Below are positions 34,022 through 43,058 of a stretch of 64,000 nt of DNA, piece after piece. Location of the stretch: contig NZ_JBCAQT010000001.1 of the NCBI RefSeq assembly GCF_038419845.1, forward strand, positions 248,001-312,000, given 5' to 3'. Source of the DNA: Marinimicrobium sp038419845. Its GTDB lineage: Bacteria > Pseudomonadota > Gammaproteobacteria > Pseudomonadales > Cellvibrionaceae. The notes below the pieces were generated by a model. It ran no database searches and was not told the origin of the DNA. It saw only the letters and a program-made list of their open reading frames with translations. Each line of letters opens with the position of its first letter. Within the stretch, counting starts at the first letter, position 1. The position numbers were made by a program, and so were the translations under genes.

Positions 34022-36106
34022 TCAGACCCGTTTGCGCATCAGATCCCGGATCAGAAAGCGCCCCGGGTGCAGTGCTTCGGTCAAGGTTCGGCCCAGGGGC
34101 GAGGGTTCGCCGGTAATATGGGCAGCCAGTAACTCCGCGCTCAGCGGGGTGTACGCCAGCCCCCGGGAGCCGTGCCCGACATTGACGAACAGTCCGGGCC
34201 AGTAGCGCCCGGCGCGGGGTATGTCCAGCCGGGCATCCTTGCGCAGCGAAGCGAAATCCTCCAGAAACGCCTCCCGGTCGGGCACCGGACCCACCAGCGG
34301 CAGATAATCCGGGGTGGCACAGCGAAAGGCCACGCGCCCGGAGACCGCCTCGGCTCTCTGGTCCCTGAACAGTCCGGCAATCTCGGGTCCGAACTGCGCC
34401 AGCGTCTCCAGGTTGGTCTGATGGTCGCTCACCCGGGGTTCGGGCTCGGGATCGTTGAGGTTGAAGGTGGCGCCCACGCAGTGTGTTCCGCTGTGAGCGG
34501 GCGCCAGATAGCCCTCGGCACAGAGCGCCACCTGTAAGCGCTCACTCTCGATGCTGGCGGGCAGCTCCGTGACCTGGCCGCGAATGGCCTTGAGCGGCAA
34601 TGCCCCGGTCGGCTCGAATTGCGTCACCGAGCGAGCGTTGGCCAGAACCGCGATCGGCGCTTCAGCCAGCCTCTGCCCGGCGCCGTCCAGTGCGTGCCAG
34701 GTTTCCTTCTCATAAGTGAGCTGAGCGACTTCCGTCCCCGACCCGACGTCGATATTGGGGTGATCGACCAGTGCCCGGCATACAGCCGCCGGATCGAGCC
34801 AGCCGGCGCGTGGAAAATAGAGCCCGGAGTGGGGCAGGGGCAGGCCCGCCAACTGGCTGGCCTCCTCGGGCGTGACGGCCCTGGCCAGTTCATCGCTTGT
34901 CAGAGTCCGGGCAATCTGGTGTTGCGTGGTTTCTGCCGCCTGGCTCTGTGCCAGCTGCAGCACGCCGCAGGCGGCCCCGAATTCCGCCCCTTTTTGCCAA
35001 AACGGCCGATAGTGGTTCTGGGCATAGATCAGGCTGAGTGTGTTAAAACTCGCCGCGGGCGATGGCTTGGGTGAGAGTTTGGCGTAGAGCAGCCCTTGCG
35101 GGTTGCCCGAGGCTTCACTGGCCACCCGGGGGTGGCGCTCCAGCAGCGCCACCAGCCAGCCGCGCTCGGCCAGCGCCCGGGCGGAATGGCAGCCGGCCAG
35201 TCCGCCGCCAATCACCAGGGCCCGGCGAGTGGCGGGCGTCACCGGTCGGTCCACCAGCGGCCAGGGCAGGGGCGGGCGGCCGTGCCAGCGGTAGGGCGAG
35301 GCAGACTCGTCCGGTTTCGTGGTGGGCGGCTGGTAGCGGGCGCTCAGCATTTCCCGCTTGAGCCCAAAGCCGGAATGCTTGGTGGTGGTAAACCCGGCCT
35401 GTTCCAGACCGCGGCGAACGGTGCCGGCCGAGGTGAAGGTCGCGAGCGTGGTGCCGGTATGGCTGAGATTGGCCAGGGTTTCAAACAGCGCCTGAGTCCA
35501 GATTCCGGGATTGCGGGCGGGCGTAAACCCGTCCAGAAACCAGGCATCGATTTTGGGGCCCCGGTCTTTGAAATCGGGGTGGGCGCTGGGGAGTAACTGG
35601 TCCAGACCGGTACTGGCGTCATCAAAAATCAATGTCAGGCGCACCCGGCCCGAGTCGAGGTTCAGCCGGTGGAAACCCGGACCGGCCAGAGGCGGATAAA
35701 CGGCCAGTAGCGCCTGAGCCAGCGGGGCCAGCTCGGGCCAGAGAGCCAGGGTGCGTTCCAGGTCGGCCCGGGTAAAGGGGTGCTTCTCGACGCTGATGTA
35801 GTGCAACTCGGCCCCGGCCGGTGCCGTCTGCTGCCAGAGCTGCCAGGTGGTGAGAAAATTACGGCCGCTGCCGAACCCGGTTTCGCCCAGAGTGAAACGG
35901 GCGGCTCGGCCCGGCGTGGGGGTCAGTGCGGCAAAGCGCTCCGCCAACCGGTTGGGTTGCAGGAAGACATGCCGGGTCTCGGCCGGACCATCGACGCTGG
36001 AGAAGTAAAAATCATCAAACAGGGCGGAGTAGGGCTGCCCGCCTTCAATCCAGTCAAGTTCGGCGGGTTGGATGACGTGCTCGGTGGGCTCGCCCCGGTC
36101 GGTCAC
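34022..36106 (-). CDS. mnmC: Bifunctional tRNA mnm5(s2)U34 synthesis protein MnmC
   Basis: A 694-residue two-domain enzyme for the last steps of mnm5s2U at the tRNA wobble base. The N-terminal part is the SAM-dependent methyltransferase (LGETGFGSGRNFLTTW; AWFLDGFTPARNP). The C-terminal part is the FAD-dependent demodification domain with the dinucleotide motif VIGGGLAGCHSARALAERG. The start is placed at GTG 36106, overlapping the stop of the flavodoxin gene as GTGA; a longer frame to 36139 lies inside that gene. Coupling to a flavodoxin operon is unusual and may reflect a redox link. Confidence 0.92.
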   Translation of the reverse strand: MTDRGEPTEHVIQPAELDWIEGGQPYSALFDDFYFSSVDGPAETRHVFLQPNRLAERFAALTPTPGRAARFTLGETGFGSGRNFLTTWQLWQQTAPAGAELHYISVEKHPFTRADLERTLALWPELAPLAQALLAVYPPLAGPGFHRLNLDSGRVRLTLIFDDASTGLDQLLPSAHPDFKDRGPKIDAWFLDGFTPARNPGIWTQALFETLANLSHTGTTLATFTSAGTVRRGLEQAGFTTTKHSGFGLKREMLSARYQPPTTKPDESASPYRWHGRPPLPWPLVDRPVTPATRRALVIGGGLAGCHSARALAERGWLVALLERHPRVASEASGNPQGLLYAKLSPKPSPAASFNTLSLIYAQNHYRPFWQKGAEFGAACGVLQLAQSQAAETTQHQIARTLTSDELARAVTPEEASQLAGLPLPHSGLYFPRAGWLDPAAVCRALVDHPNIDVGSGTEVAQLTYEKETWHALDGAGQRLAEAPIAVLANARSVTQFEPTGALPLKAIRGQVTELPASIESERLQVALCAEGYLAPAHSGTHCVGATFNLNDPEPEPRVSDHQTNLETLAQFGPEIAGLFRDQRAEAVSGRVAFRCATPDYLPLVGPVPDREAFLEDFASLRKDARLDIPRAGRYWPGLFVNVGHGSRGLAYTPLSAELLAAHITGEPSPLGRTLTEALHPGRFLIRDLMRKRV

Positions 36107-36624
36107 AGACCGAACTCCCGCTCCAGCTGCTGGCACCACTGGGCGATGCGCTCATCGGTCAGGTCGAACTCGTTCTCTTCATCCAGCGCCAGGCCCACAA
36201 ACTGCTCGCCATCCTCGGTCAGCGCTTTGGACGCTTCGAACTCGTAGCCCCGGTTGGGCCAGTAGCCGCAGGGGCGCCCGCCCCGGGCGAGCAGCTGGCT
36301 GTGCAGATAGCCCATGGCGTCGAGAAACCACTCGGGGTAGCCGACCTGATCGCCCAGGCCGTAGAGGGCGAACGCTTTGCCGGTCAGGTCCAGATCTTCC
36401 AGGTCTTCCCAGATCTCTTCCCAGTCTTCCTGCAGTTCGCCGTAGTCCCAGGTGGGAATGCCGAAAATCAGGTAATCGTAGAATTGCGCTTCAATCAGCG
36501 GGGTGTCGGCAATATTGAAGAAGTCGACACGCGCCTCTCCCAGCACCTCGCGGATTTTCTCGCCGGTCATCTCGGTGTAGCAGGTGGAACTGCCGTAAAA
36601 CAGGCCAATGGGCGCGCGGCTCAT
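36103..36624 (-). CDS. Long-chain flavodoxin (FldA/FldB-like)
   Basis: A 173-residue flavodoxin from ATG 36624. It has the FMN phosphate loop GLFYGSSTCYTEMTG and the long-chain insertion. PTWDYGELQEDWEEIWEDL carries an aromatic stacking residue, and GLGDQVGYPEWFLDAMG a second. It is an electron carrier for radical-SAM or other reductive enzymes. The start overlaps the mioC stop (ATGA) and the end overlaps the mnmC start (GTGA), so all three are translationally coupled. Resemblance is somewhat closer to FldB; I do not assign a symbol. Confidence 0.85.
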   Translation of the reverse strand: MSRAPIGLFYGSSTCYTEMTGEKIREVLGEARVDFFNIADTPLIEAQFYDYLIFGIPTWDYGELQEDWEEIWEDLEDLDLTGKAFALYGLGDQVGYPEWFLDAMGYLHSQLLARGGRPCGYWPNRGYEFEASKALTEDGEQFVGLALDEENEFDLTDERIAQWCQQLEREFGL

Positions 36625-37088
36625 AACGGGGGAGTCTCCGGTAGACGGGGTAGCCAATGCTCGGATAGCCAATGCTGGGCCAGCACCTCCGGGTCTTCGC
36701 CGGTGCTGGCGTCCAGAACCAGGGGTTCGCCCAGGCGCTTTGCCCCCAGGTCTTCCAGGGCTTCGTCCAGGGCCTGGCCGGCCTCACCAAAGGTGGCGTA
36801 GCTGCTGTCGCCCAGATTGATGATGCCATAGAGGCGCCCGGCGATGGCGGGGAATTCCCGGTTGATCTGGTGGTATAACGGCTGGAGGTTGTCGGGCAGG
36901 TCACCCGAGCCGGTGTTGGCGGTACAGATCAGCAGAATTTCCTCCGGTGCCCGCACCAGGTCTTCCACCTGAGCGGCGGTATTGATGGAGGTGGTGTGGC
37001 CGTCGGCTTCCAGCGCGTCGGCCACCACCTTGGCCACGCCTTCGGCCGTACCGGTGACGCTACCGACCAGAATCTGAATCTGACTCAT
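36621..37088 (-). CDS. mioC: MioC-type short flavodoxin
   Basis: A 155-residue flavodoxin-like protein from ATG 37088. It shows the FMN loop ILVGSVTGTAEGVAK, then CTANTGSGDLPDNL and INLGDSSYATFGEAGQALD, as in MioC and the flavodoxin domain of sulfite reductase. In E. coli MioC has been reported to support biotin synthase. The gene is the first of the mioC-flavodoxin-mnmC chain. The C-terminus has a short repeat (HWLSEHWLP) from a DNA duplication. Confidence 0.8.
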   Translation of the reverse strand: MSQIQILVGSVTGTAEGVAKVVADALEADGHTTSINTAAQVEDLVRAPEEILLICTANTGSGDLPDNLQPLYHQINREFPAIAGRLYGIINLGDSSYATFGEAGQALDEALEDLGAKRLGEPLVLDASTGEDPEVLAQHWLSEHWLPRLPETPPL

Positions 37089-37164
37089 GACAAACCCTTT
37101 ATTGCGGCCCACAATTGCGAAAACGCGGATGATACCAGCCCCGGCGGTGCGATCACCAGACGTC

Positions 37165-37632
37165 TTACCATACGCTGCCAGCGTAGTCCTGCTGGCGCCA
37201 GGCCTCATAGACAACCACTGAAACCGCGTTGGAGAGGTTCATGCTGCGGCTGTCGGGGCCCATGGGAATACGCAGGAGCTGGTCGGGCGGCAAGGCGTCG
37301 CGCAAATCCTGGGGTAGCCCCCGGGTTTCCGGGCCGAACAACAGGTAATCCCCGGGGCGAAAGCTCACGTCACTGTGATACCGACGGCCTTTGGTGCTCA
37401 GACCGAACAGTCGTTCGGGTTGGCACTGTTCGAGAAAGTCTGACCAGTCACGGTAGGTCTTCAGGTCGCGCCACTCGCCGTAATCCAGGCCGGCGCGGCG
37501 CAGGCGTTTGTCGTCAAGGGCAAAGCCCAGGGGTTCAATCAGGTGCAGCTGGCAGCCTGTATTGGCCGCCAAACGGATGATATTCCCGGTGTTCGGTGGT
37601 ATTTCGGGTTCGAAGAGAACAATATGGAACAT
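37165..37632 (-). CDS. trmL: tRNA (cytidine/uridine-34-2'-O)-methyltransferase TrmL
   Basis: A 155-residue SPOUT methyltransferase from ATG 37632. It starts MFHIVLFEPEIPPNTGNIIR, the family signature. The knotted SAM site is formed by LLFGPETRGLP, IPMGPDSRSMNLSNAVSVV. It methylates the wobble base of tRNA-Leu isoacceptors. It is divergent from the MSHA locus; the 80 nt between hold both promoters. Confidence 0.95.
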   Translation of the reverse strand: MFHIVLFEPEIPPNTGNIIRLAANTGCQLHLIEPLGFALDDKRLRRAGLDYGEWRDLKTYRDWSDFLEQCQPERLFGLSTKGRRYHSDVSFRPGDYLLFGPETRGLPQDLRDALPPDQLLRIPMGPDSRSMNLSNAVSVVVYEAWRQQDYAGSVW

Positions 37633-37659
37633 TGGTTTTTGACCAGATTGGTGTATTAT
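37632..37659 (+). promoter_or_regulatory. Candidate promoter of the MSHA locus
   Basis: TTGGTT (37632-37637) and TATTAT (37654-37659) with a 16-nt spacer, ahead of mshI and overlapping the trmL start. It is only a moderate match and was picked because no better pair exists in the 80-nt gap. Confidence 0.3.
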
Positions 37660-37712
37660 TGGGCACAATTAAAGTTTCGGACAATAATACAGGAAGCCCA
37701 GGTGGCGTACCT

Positions 37713-38678
37713 TTGACTTTTTTCCGCAAGAATCCATCCAGAGAAGGCATTGTTGGCGTCCAATTCAACGTCGACGGGATCGCTCTCGCCCAGGTTTTAC
37801 CGCCCGCCCCCGAGCTTTCAGACCATTCAGCTGATGAATCCCAGGCTCCAGTTCCCGAAGTCCGGCACTGCGAGTGGCTGCCCGAGAGCGATGCAGCCCG
37901 CCAGCCGGCACTGCTGGAGGACCGGGTTGACGCCCTGGGGCTGAAGCGCAAACCCTGCAATCTGGTGCTCAGCCCCGAGGAATACAATCTTCTGCTGGTG
38001 GAGGCCCCCTCTGTGCCCGCCAGTGAGCTGCGGGACGCGCTGCGCTGGCGTATCCGGGACCTGATTGATTTTCCGGTGGATGAGGCGGTGCTCGATGCGT
38101 TTCTGCTGCCCGAGGATCGGGCCCGCGGTGGCAAGCGCATGGCCTATGTGGCCGTGACCCGTCGTGCTTTGATTCGTTCGCGGGTGGAGCAGATTGAGGA
38201 GATGCGGATGGAGCTGCGCGCCATTGATATACCCGAAATGGCGCGCCGTAACCTGATGATGCATCTGTGCGACACGTCGCGCGGAGCGGCACTGGTCAAA
38301 CTCAGCGCCGGTGCCGGCACTCTGCATATTGTACGGGGTGACGATCTGCACCTGGCGCGTCGCTTTCAGTTGCCCTATGGCGCCGGCCTGCTGGACGATC
38401 TGCCAAGCGATGTTCTGGTTCTGGAGATACAGCGCTCATTGGATTATTTTGAGCGCCAGATGCGCCAGCCGCCGCCGGGCCACATCTATCTGGTCGGTGA
38501 AAATGTGACTGAGGACAAGTTGACCGACACTCTCACCCAGGGATTGCCCATGGGGGTGTCTCTGCTGGAGCTGAGCTCCGGTCTGGCTCTGTCTGAAAAA
38601 GTGCAGGATCACACCCTGCCTTTGTGTCTGGATGCACTGGGTGCCGCCCTGCGCTCATCCGAAACGGGAGCGCGATGA
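37713..38678 (+). CDS. mshI: MSHA biogenesis protein MshI (PilM-like)
   Basis: A 321-residue actin-fold (PilM-like) cytoplasmic platform protein, first gene of the pilus locus. The start is TTG 37713, chosen because AGGTGG stands 7 nt ahead and the product then begins MTFFRKNPSREGIVGVQFN as in MshI proteins; a frame open to 37596 would cover the trmL start. It should bind the N-terminus of the following PilN-like protein to build the inner-membrane alignment complex. It is separated from the next gene by no nucleotides. Confidence 0.85.
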   Translation: MTFFRKNPSREGIVGVQFNVDGIALAQVLPPAPELSDHSADESQAPVPEVRHCEWLPESDAARQPALLEDRVDALGLKRKPCNLVLSPEEYNLLLVEAPSVPASELRDALRWRIRDLIDFPVDEAVLDAFLLPEDRARGGKRMAYVAVTRRALIRSRVEQIEEMRMELRAIDIPEMARRNLMMHLCDTSRGAALVKLSAGAGTLHIVRGDDLHLARRFQLPYGAGLLDDLPSDVLVLEIQRSLDYFERQMRQPPPGHIYLVGENVTEDKLTDTLTQGLPMGVSLLELSSGLALSEKVQDHTLPLCLDALGAALRSSETGAR

Positions 38679-39305
38679 ATGCAGCAGGTCAACCTCTACC
38701 TCCCCGAATTTCATCCACGCCGAGAGCCGCTCAGCGCCCGCCATATGGGCGCGGCCGTGCTGGCGGCGTTGATCATTATGGTGCTCTGGTCTCTGTGGAG
38801 TGCGTCGCGCACCGGGCAGCTTGAGAGCCAGCTGGAGACCGAGCGGGCGGAGCTGCAGACCGTGCAGGCCCAGGTTCAGGAGCTGACCGCGCGATTGCCA
38901 GCGCGTCGGGGTGACAGTGTGGAAGAGCAGGTGGCCAGACTGCGCGACGAAGTGCGCCGCCGCGAGCAGATACTGCGTCTGATCACGCGGCAGAATCTGG
39001 GCAATGCCGAGGGGTTCTCCCGCCAGCTCCAGACCCTGGCCCGCCAGTCGATGGAGGATCTGGCATTGGAGCGCATTTCACTGCTCTCCGGAGGTAACTA
39101 CGCCGAACTGTCGGGGCGGGTGCGGCAGCCGGAGCTGGTGCCGGTTTACCTGCAGCGACTGCGTAGCGAGCAGAGTTTTGCCCGGGTAGGATTCGGGGTG
39201 CTGAATGTGGCCAGGGAGCCGGATGATCGCGGACCGGGCCTGACCTTCAGCGTCCAGCGCGCCGATCGGGAGTCTTCGGGGCAACGGTCGGGAGACTCGC
39301 CATGA
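38679..39305 (+). CDS. PilN-like MSHA alignment protein (second mshI-type gene)
   Basis: A 208-residue bitopic membrane protein. The first residues MQQVNLYLPEFHPRREPLS match the PilN-type tail that docks into PilM/MshI; a membrane helix spans about 23-43, followed by a coiled coil (about 48-105) and a small ferredoxin-like domain. In several species this gene is called mshI2. The start follows the mshI stop directly; its stop overlaps the mshJ start as ATGA. Confidence 0.82.
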   Translation: MQQVNLYLPEFHPRREPLSARHMGAAVLAALIIMVLWSLWSASRTGQLESQLETERAELQTVQAQVQELTARLPARRGDSVEEQVARLRDEVRRREQILRLITRQNLGNAEGFSRQLQTLARQSMEDLALERISLLSGGNYAELSGRVRQPELVPVYLQRLRSEQSFARVGFGVLNVAREPDDRGPGLTFSVQRADRESSGQRSGDSP

Positions 39306-40012
39306 ACGATCAGATCACGCTGAGAACCCGGTGGGAGCAGGGTATCGAACGCCTGGAGGCCTACTCTTTGCGCGAGCGGGTGCTGCTGTTGTTGTGCGTG
39401 CTGGCGATCCTGATTGGTGCCTGGCAGCTGCTGTTTGAAATGCCCCGCGAGCAACGGCGCGAGCAGATTGAGCAGCAACGCGAGACGGTGGCCAACGACA
39501 TTGAAAACCAGCGGGCCCAGCTCGAAGCGCTGTCCAGCGTGGAAGACGGTGGATCCCCCAGTGGCGAGCTCAAGGCGCTGGAAGAAAGGGTGGCCGAGCT
39601 GGACGAGAGTCTGGCGAGCCTGTCCCAGGGCCTGGTCAGCGCCGAACAGCTGCCGGAAATTCTGCAGGAGGTGCTGGTTTCCACCACCGAGCTGAAGTTA
39701 CGTCGGCTGCGCACGCTGCCGGTGGAAGAGCTTCGTCTGTCGGCTCCGGCGAATGAGACCGAAGCCAATGACACGGCCGGCGCTGACGAGAGCGAAACAA
39801 ATCCACAGGCCACTGGCGTTTATCGCCACAGCGTCGAACTGGAGGTGGCAGGTGATTACTTTGAGGTGTTGAGCTTTCTGCAGCGGCTCGAATCGCTGCC
39901 CTGGCGGTTTTACTGGGACCGGCTGGAGTACGAGGTCTCCGGTTATCCTCTGGGTGAAATCCGCCTGCGGGTTTATACCCTGAGTGCAGAGGAGGGATTG
40001 CTCGGTGTCTAG
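39302..40012 (+). CDS. mshJ: MSHA biogenesis protein MshJ (PilO-like)
   Basis: A 236-residue inner-membrane protein: a helix at about 24-42, a long coiled coil (about 50-110) and a PilO-like globular domain. It is expected to pair with the PilN-like protein in the alignment complex. It overlaps its upstream neighbour by 4 nt and mshK by 8 nt, so expression is tightly coupled. Confidence 0.82.
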   Translation: MNDQITLRTRWEQGIERLEAYSLRERVLLLLCVLAILIGAWQLLFEMPREQRREQIEQQRETVANDIENQRAQLEALSSVEDGGSPSGELKALEERVAELDESLASLSQGLVSAEQLPEILQEVLVSTTELKLRRLRTLPVEELRLSAPANETEANDTAGADESETNPQATGVYRHSVELEVAGDYFEVLSFLQRLESLPWRFYWDRLEYEVSGYPLGEIRLRVYTLSAEEGLLGV

Positions 40013-40337
40013 AGTCGCAGTGGTACTACTCATTAATCTGCTTTTGTCGGGCGTTGTCCTGGCCCAGGATCTGCGCGACCCCACCCGCCCTCTGAATTAC
40101 AACCCGGGGGGCGCCAGCGTCGAGTTGGAGCTGAATGCCATTCTGGTGGGGGAGGGGCGACGGCTGGCGGTCATCAACGGACAGCAGTTGCGAGAAAATG
40201 AAACGGTGGCGAACTCCGGCGGTATTCGTCTGCAGCGCATCGACGCCCGTTCGGTGGTGATGGCGCAGGATGGTAAAACCTGGCGTCTGTCACTGGCGGG
40301 CCAATCCATCCGACAGTCCCGGTCTACGGAAAATTGA
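40005..40337 (+). CDS. mshK: MSHA biogenesis protein MshK (PilP-like)
   Basis: A 110-residue periplasmic protein with a signal peptide (LLINLLLSGVVLAQD). LRDPTRPLNY and the small beta domain LNAILVGEGRRLAVINGQ are typical of MshK/PilP, which links the inner-membrane complex to the secretin. The start is GTG 40005 with AGGAGG 9 nt ahead, inside the end of mshJ. Confidence 0.8.
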   Translation: MSRVAVVLLINLLLSGVVLAQDLRDPTRPLNYNPGGASVELELNAILVGEGRRLAVINGQQLRENETVANSGGIRLQRIDARSVVMAQDGKTWRLSLAGQSIRQSRSTEN

Positions 40338-40350
40338 GGTCAGAATCACT

Positions 40351-42123
40351 ATGCGCAAGCATTCAAAGTTGAACGGGCGAAGCCTGGGCGTTGGACGCCT
40401 CGGCGCGCTGACGTTGGCGGCACTACTGATTGCCGGCTGTGTGGGACCCCGCGACCAGAACCTTAGAGCCGAGCAGGAGATGGAGTCGGTCGCCCGGGAG
40501 CAGCAGCAACGCTCTGAAGCGGTGCCCGAGGAGGTGAATGATGCCCTGATGCCAGAGCGGCGAGCCCGTGCGGATGAACCGCCGGCCGAAGAGCGCTTTG
40601 ATATCTCCGTGCGCAATGTTCCGGCGAAAACCTTTTTCCTGGGTCTGGTGGAAGATACCGATACCAATGTGGTCGTTCACCCGGATGTGAGTGGCTCCAT
40701 CTCCCTGGACCTGAAGCGGGTGACGGTCAAAGACGTGCTGGAAGTGACGCGCGATATTTACGGTTACGAGTATCAGCGCAACGGCAATATTTATACGGTC
40801 TACGCCAATGAACTGCGCACCCAGGTCTTTCACATTGACTACCTCGATGTTCAGCGGGTGGGCGTCTCCGATACCAATCTGTCGCTGGGCCAGTCGGAGT
40901 CATCGGGGAGTAATAACCGCCGAGGCGGCAGTCAGAATCGCAACAGTGGCGGCGGTGGGGCCGATACCGCCAACCTGCTCAATATGTTGGGCGGTGAGGA
41001 CGAGGGTTCCGGCAACAGTTCGGAGCTGACACCGGGCGCGCGGGTACAGACACTCAATCGCACTGATTTTTGGCGATCACTCAAGCAGTCGGTCTCGGCC
41101 ATCGTCGGGGGCGAGGAAGGCGAGCGCATGGTAATGGTCAGCCCCCAGGCGGGCATGGTCGTGGTCAAGGCCATGCCCCACGAGCTGAACTCGGTGCGCG
41201 ACTTTCTCGAGCGCTCCGAGCTGAGCATCAAGCGCCAGGTGATTCTGGAAGCCAAAATTCTCGAAGTGCGCCTGAGCGAAGGCTTTGAGTCGGGCATCAA
41301 CTGGGGCGCGATCAGTGGCCAACTCCAGCACGACTACCAGGACGGTCGTGTCACCGACTTTACCGATACCACCACCATCAATCGCGACCGGAGTGGCATC
41401 ACTTCGGCTCAGCGCTCCACGGTCGATCTGTTGGAGGAAGGTACCAGCAATATTTTCTCTTCGATTCTGCGTGTGGGCGATATTTCCGATCTGCTCTCGC
41501 TGCTGGAAACCCAGGGCAGCGTGCAGGTGCTCTCAAGCCCGCGAGTCTCAACAGTCAACAATCAGAAAGCGCTGATTCGGGTGGGCTCGGACGAGTATTT
41601 CATTACCGGTATCTCGAGTAACACCACCTCCAATGTCACCTCGGTAACCAGCACGCCCAACATTGAACTGTCATCCTTCTTCAGTGGCATCGCCCTGGAC
41701 GTCACGCCGCAGATCGCCGAAGAGGGCGATGTCATTCTGCACATCCATCCGGTAGTGAGCGAAGTCAACGATCAGTTGAAAGTGTTCACCATTGGCGATG
41801 AACAGTTTTCCCTGCCCCTGGCACAGCGCGGCATTCGCGAGTCCGACAGCATCGTCCGCGCGCGCAGTGGTCAGGTGGTGGTGCTGGGTGGCCTGATGCA
41901 GGAAGACACCCGCGACAGCGACGGCAAACGTCCCTTTCTGGGCGATATCCCTCTGATCAAGGGCCTGTTCAAAACCGAAGGCCGCAGTCGACAGAAAACC
42001 GAGCTGGTGATTCTGTTACGCCCGCTGGTGGTGGACGAAGACACCTGGCAGAGCGAACTCGAAGGCAGCCGGGAGCGAATGGGGAACATGGGCGACGGCT
42101 ATCGTGACCTTTGGGATCAATAG
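40351..42123 (+). CDS. mshL: MSHA outer-membrane secretin MshL
   Basis: A 590-residue lipoprotein secretin from ATG 40351. The signal ends in ALLIAGC. The N-domain region (about 85-170) includes FDISVRNVPAKTFFLGLVED. A Ser/Gly/Asn-rich insert lies near 185-220. The secretin core has VLSSPRVSTVNNQKALIRVG and ends with the PLVVDEDTW segment after GQVVVLGGLMQEDTRD. It forms the pore for pilus exit. Confidence 0.95.
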   Translation: MRKHSKLNGRSLGVGRLGALTLAALLIAGCVGPRDQNLRAEQEMESVAREQQQRSEAVPEEVNDALMPERRARADEPPAEERFDISVRNVPAKTFFLGLVEDTDTNVVVHPDVSGSISLDLKRVTVKDVLEVTRDIYGYEYQRNGNIYTVYANELRTQVFHIDYLDVQRVGVSDTNLSLGQSESSGSNNRRGGSQNRNSGGGGADTANLLNMLGGEDEGSGNSSELTPGARVQTLNRTDFWRSLKQSVSAIVGGEEGERMVMVSPQAGMVVVKAMPHELNSVRDFLERSELSIKRQVILEAKILEVRLSEGFESGINWGAISGQLQHDYQDGRVTDFTDTTTINRDRSGITSAQRSTVDLLEEGTSNIFSSILRVGDISDLLSLLETQGSVQVLSSPRVSTVNNQKALIRVGSDEYFITGISSNTTSNVTSVTSTPNIELSSFFSGIALDVTPQIAEEGDVILHIHPVVSEVNDQLKVFTIGDEQFSLPLAQRGIRESDSIVRARSGQVVVLGGLMQEDTRDSDGKRPFLGDIPLIKGLFKTEGRSRQKTELVILLRPLVVDEDTWQSELEGSRERMGNMGDGYRDLWDQ

Positions 42124-42137
42124 CGCGGGGCGCGGTC

Positions 42138-43058
42138 ATGTACCAGCACCATTTTGGTTTGCGCGAGATGCCGTTCTCTCTCACTCCGGACACCCAGTTC
42201 TTTTTTGACAGTGCGGGGCACCGGGAGGTATTCAATACCCTGGTGCTTGCCCTGCGTCACAGCGAAGGCTTCATCAAAATTGTGGGTGAAGTGGGAACCG
42301 GCAAAACCCTGTTGTGCCGCAAGCTGCTCGCCAGCCTGGGGCCGGAGTTCATCAGCGCCTATATTCCCAATCCCTATCTCACGCCGGAAGAATTGAAAGG
42401 CTTTCTTGCCCAGGAAATCGGCGTCGTACCCGAGCCGGGCACACCCGCTTATCAGTTACTCAATGATATCTACCGCCGGCTGTTGGAACTCGCCGAGCAG
42501 AAGCGTCGGGTAGTGCTGGTGGTGGATGAGGCCCAGGCCATGCCGCGGGAAACCATCGAGGCGCTGCGTCTGCTGACCAATCTGGAAACGGAGAAAAGCA
42601 AACTGCTGCAGGTGGTGCTGCTGGGTCAGCCGGAGCTGGATGATATTCTCAACCGGGCCGATCTGCGGCAACTGAAGCAACGCATCGTGTTCTCCGAAAC
42701 ACTGCGCAGCATCGATCGAAAAACCCTGCCGGATTATCTCGCTTTTCGCATGCAGTCGGCCGGTCATCGCGGCGCCTCACCGTTTTCGGCCGGTGCCTGC
42801 GGCCTCCTGTACCGGGCCTCGGGCGGCGTGCCGCGACTGATCAACATCATGGCGCACAAGTCGCTTCTGGCCGCCTATGGACAGGGTCAGAAACGGGTGG
42901 GTCACGGGTCGATGGCCAAAGCCGTTCTGGATACGCCGGAGAGTCGGGTTACCGGCCGTTGGCTGGCGCACCGACAGTACTGGCTCTGGCCATTGCTGGC
43001 CGGCGTTTCGGCACTGGCACTGGCGGGTGTGCCGCACTGGCTGGGAGTCAGCCTGTGA
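42138..43058 (+). CDS. mshM: MSHA ATPase MshM (ExeA-like)
   Basis: A 306-residue AAA ATPase from ATG 42138, opening MYQHHFGLREMPFSLTPD. Walker A is GEVGTGKTLLC and Walker B VLVVDEAQAMP; a membrane helix lies near the C-terminus (about 283-300). It is a paralogue of GspA at 1372-3099 without the peptidoglycan-binding domain. The role is probably in secretin or pilus-machine assembly. The stop overlaps the mshN start (GTGA). Confidence 0.9.
   Translation: MYQHHFGLREMPFSLTPDTQFFFDSAGHREVFNTLVLALRHSEGFIKIVGEVGTGKTLLCRKLLASLGPEFISAYIPNPYLTPEELKGFLAQEIGVVPEPGTPAYQLLNDIYRRLLELAEQKRRVVLVVDEAQAMPRETIEALRLLTNLETEKSKLLQVVLLGQPELDDILNRADLRQLKQRIVFSETLRSIDRKTLPDYLAFRMQSAGHRGASPFSAGACGLLYRASGGVPRLINIMAHKSLLAAYGQGQKRVGHGSMAKAVLDTPESRVTGRWLAHRQYWLWPLLAGVSALALAGVPHWLGVSL

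Noticed and set aside
36103..36139. Longer start for mnmC at 36139
   Set aside because: It would lie within the flavodoxin gene; the GTG at 36106 overlapping the stop gives a normal family N-terminus.
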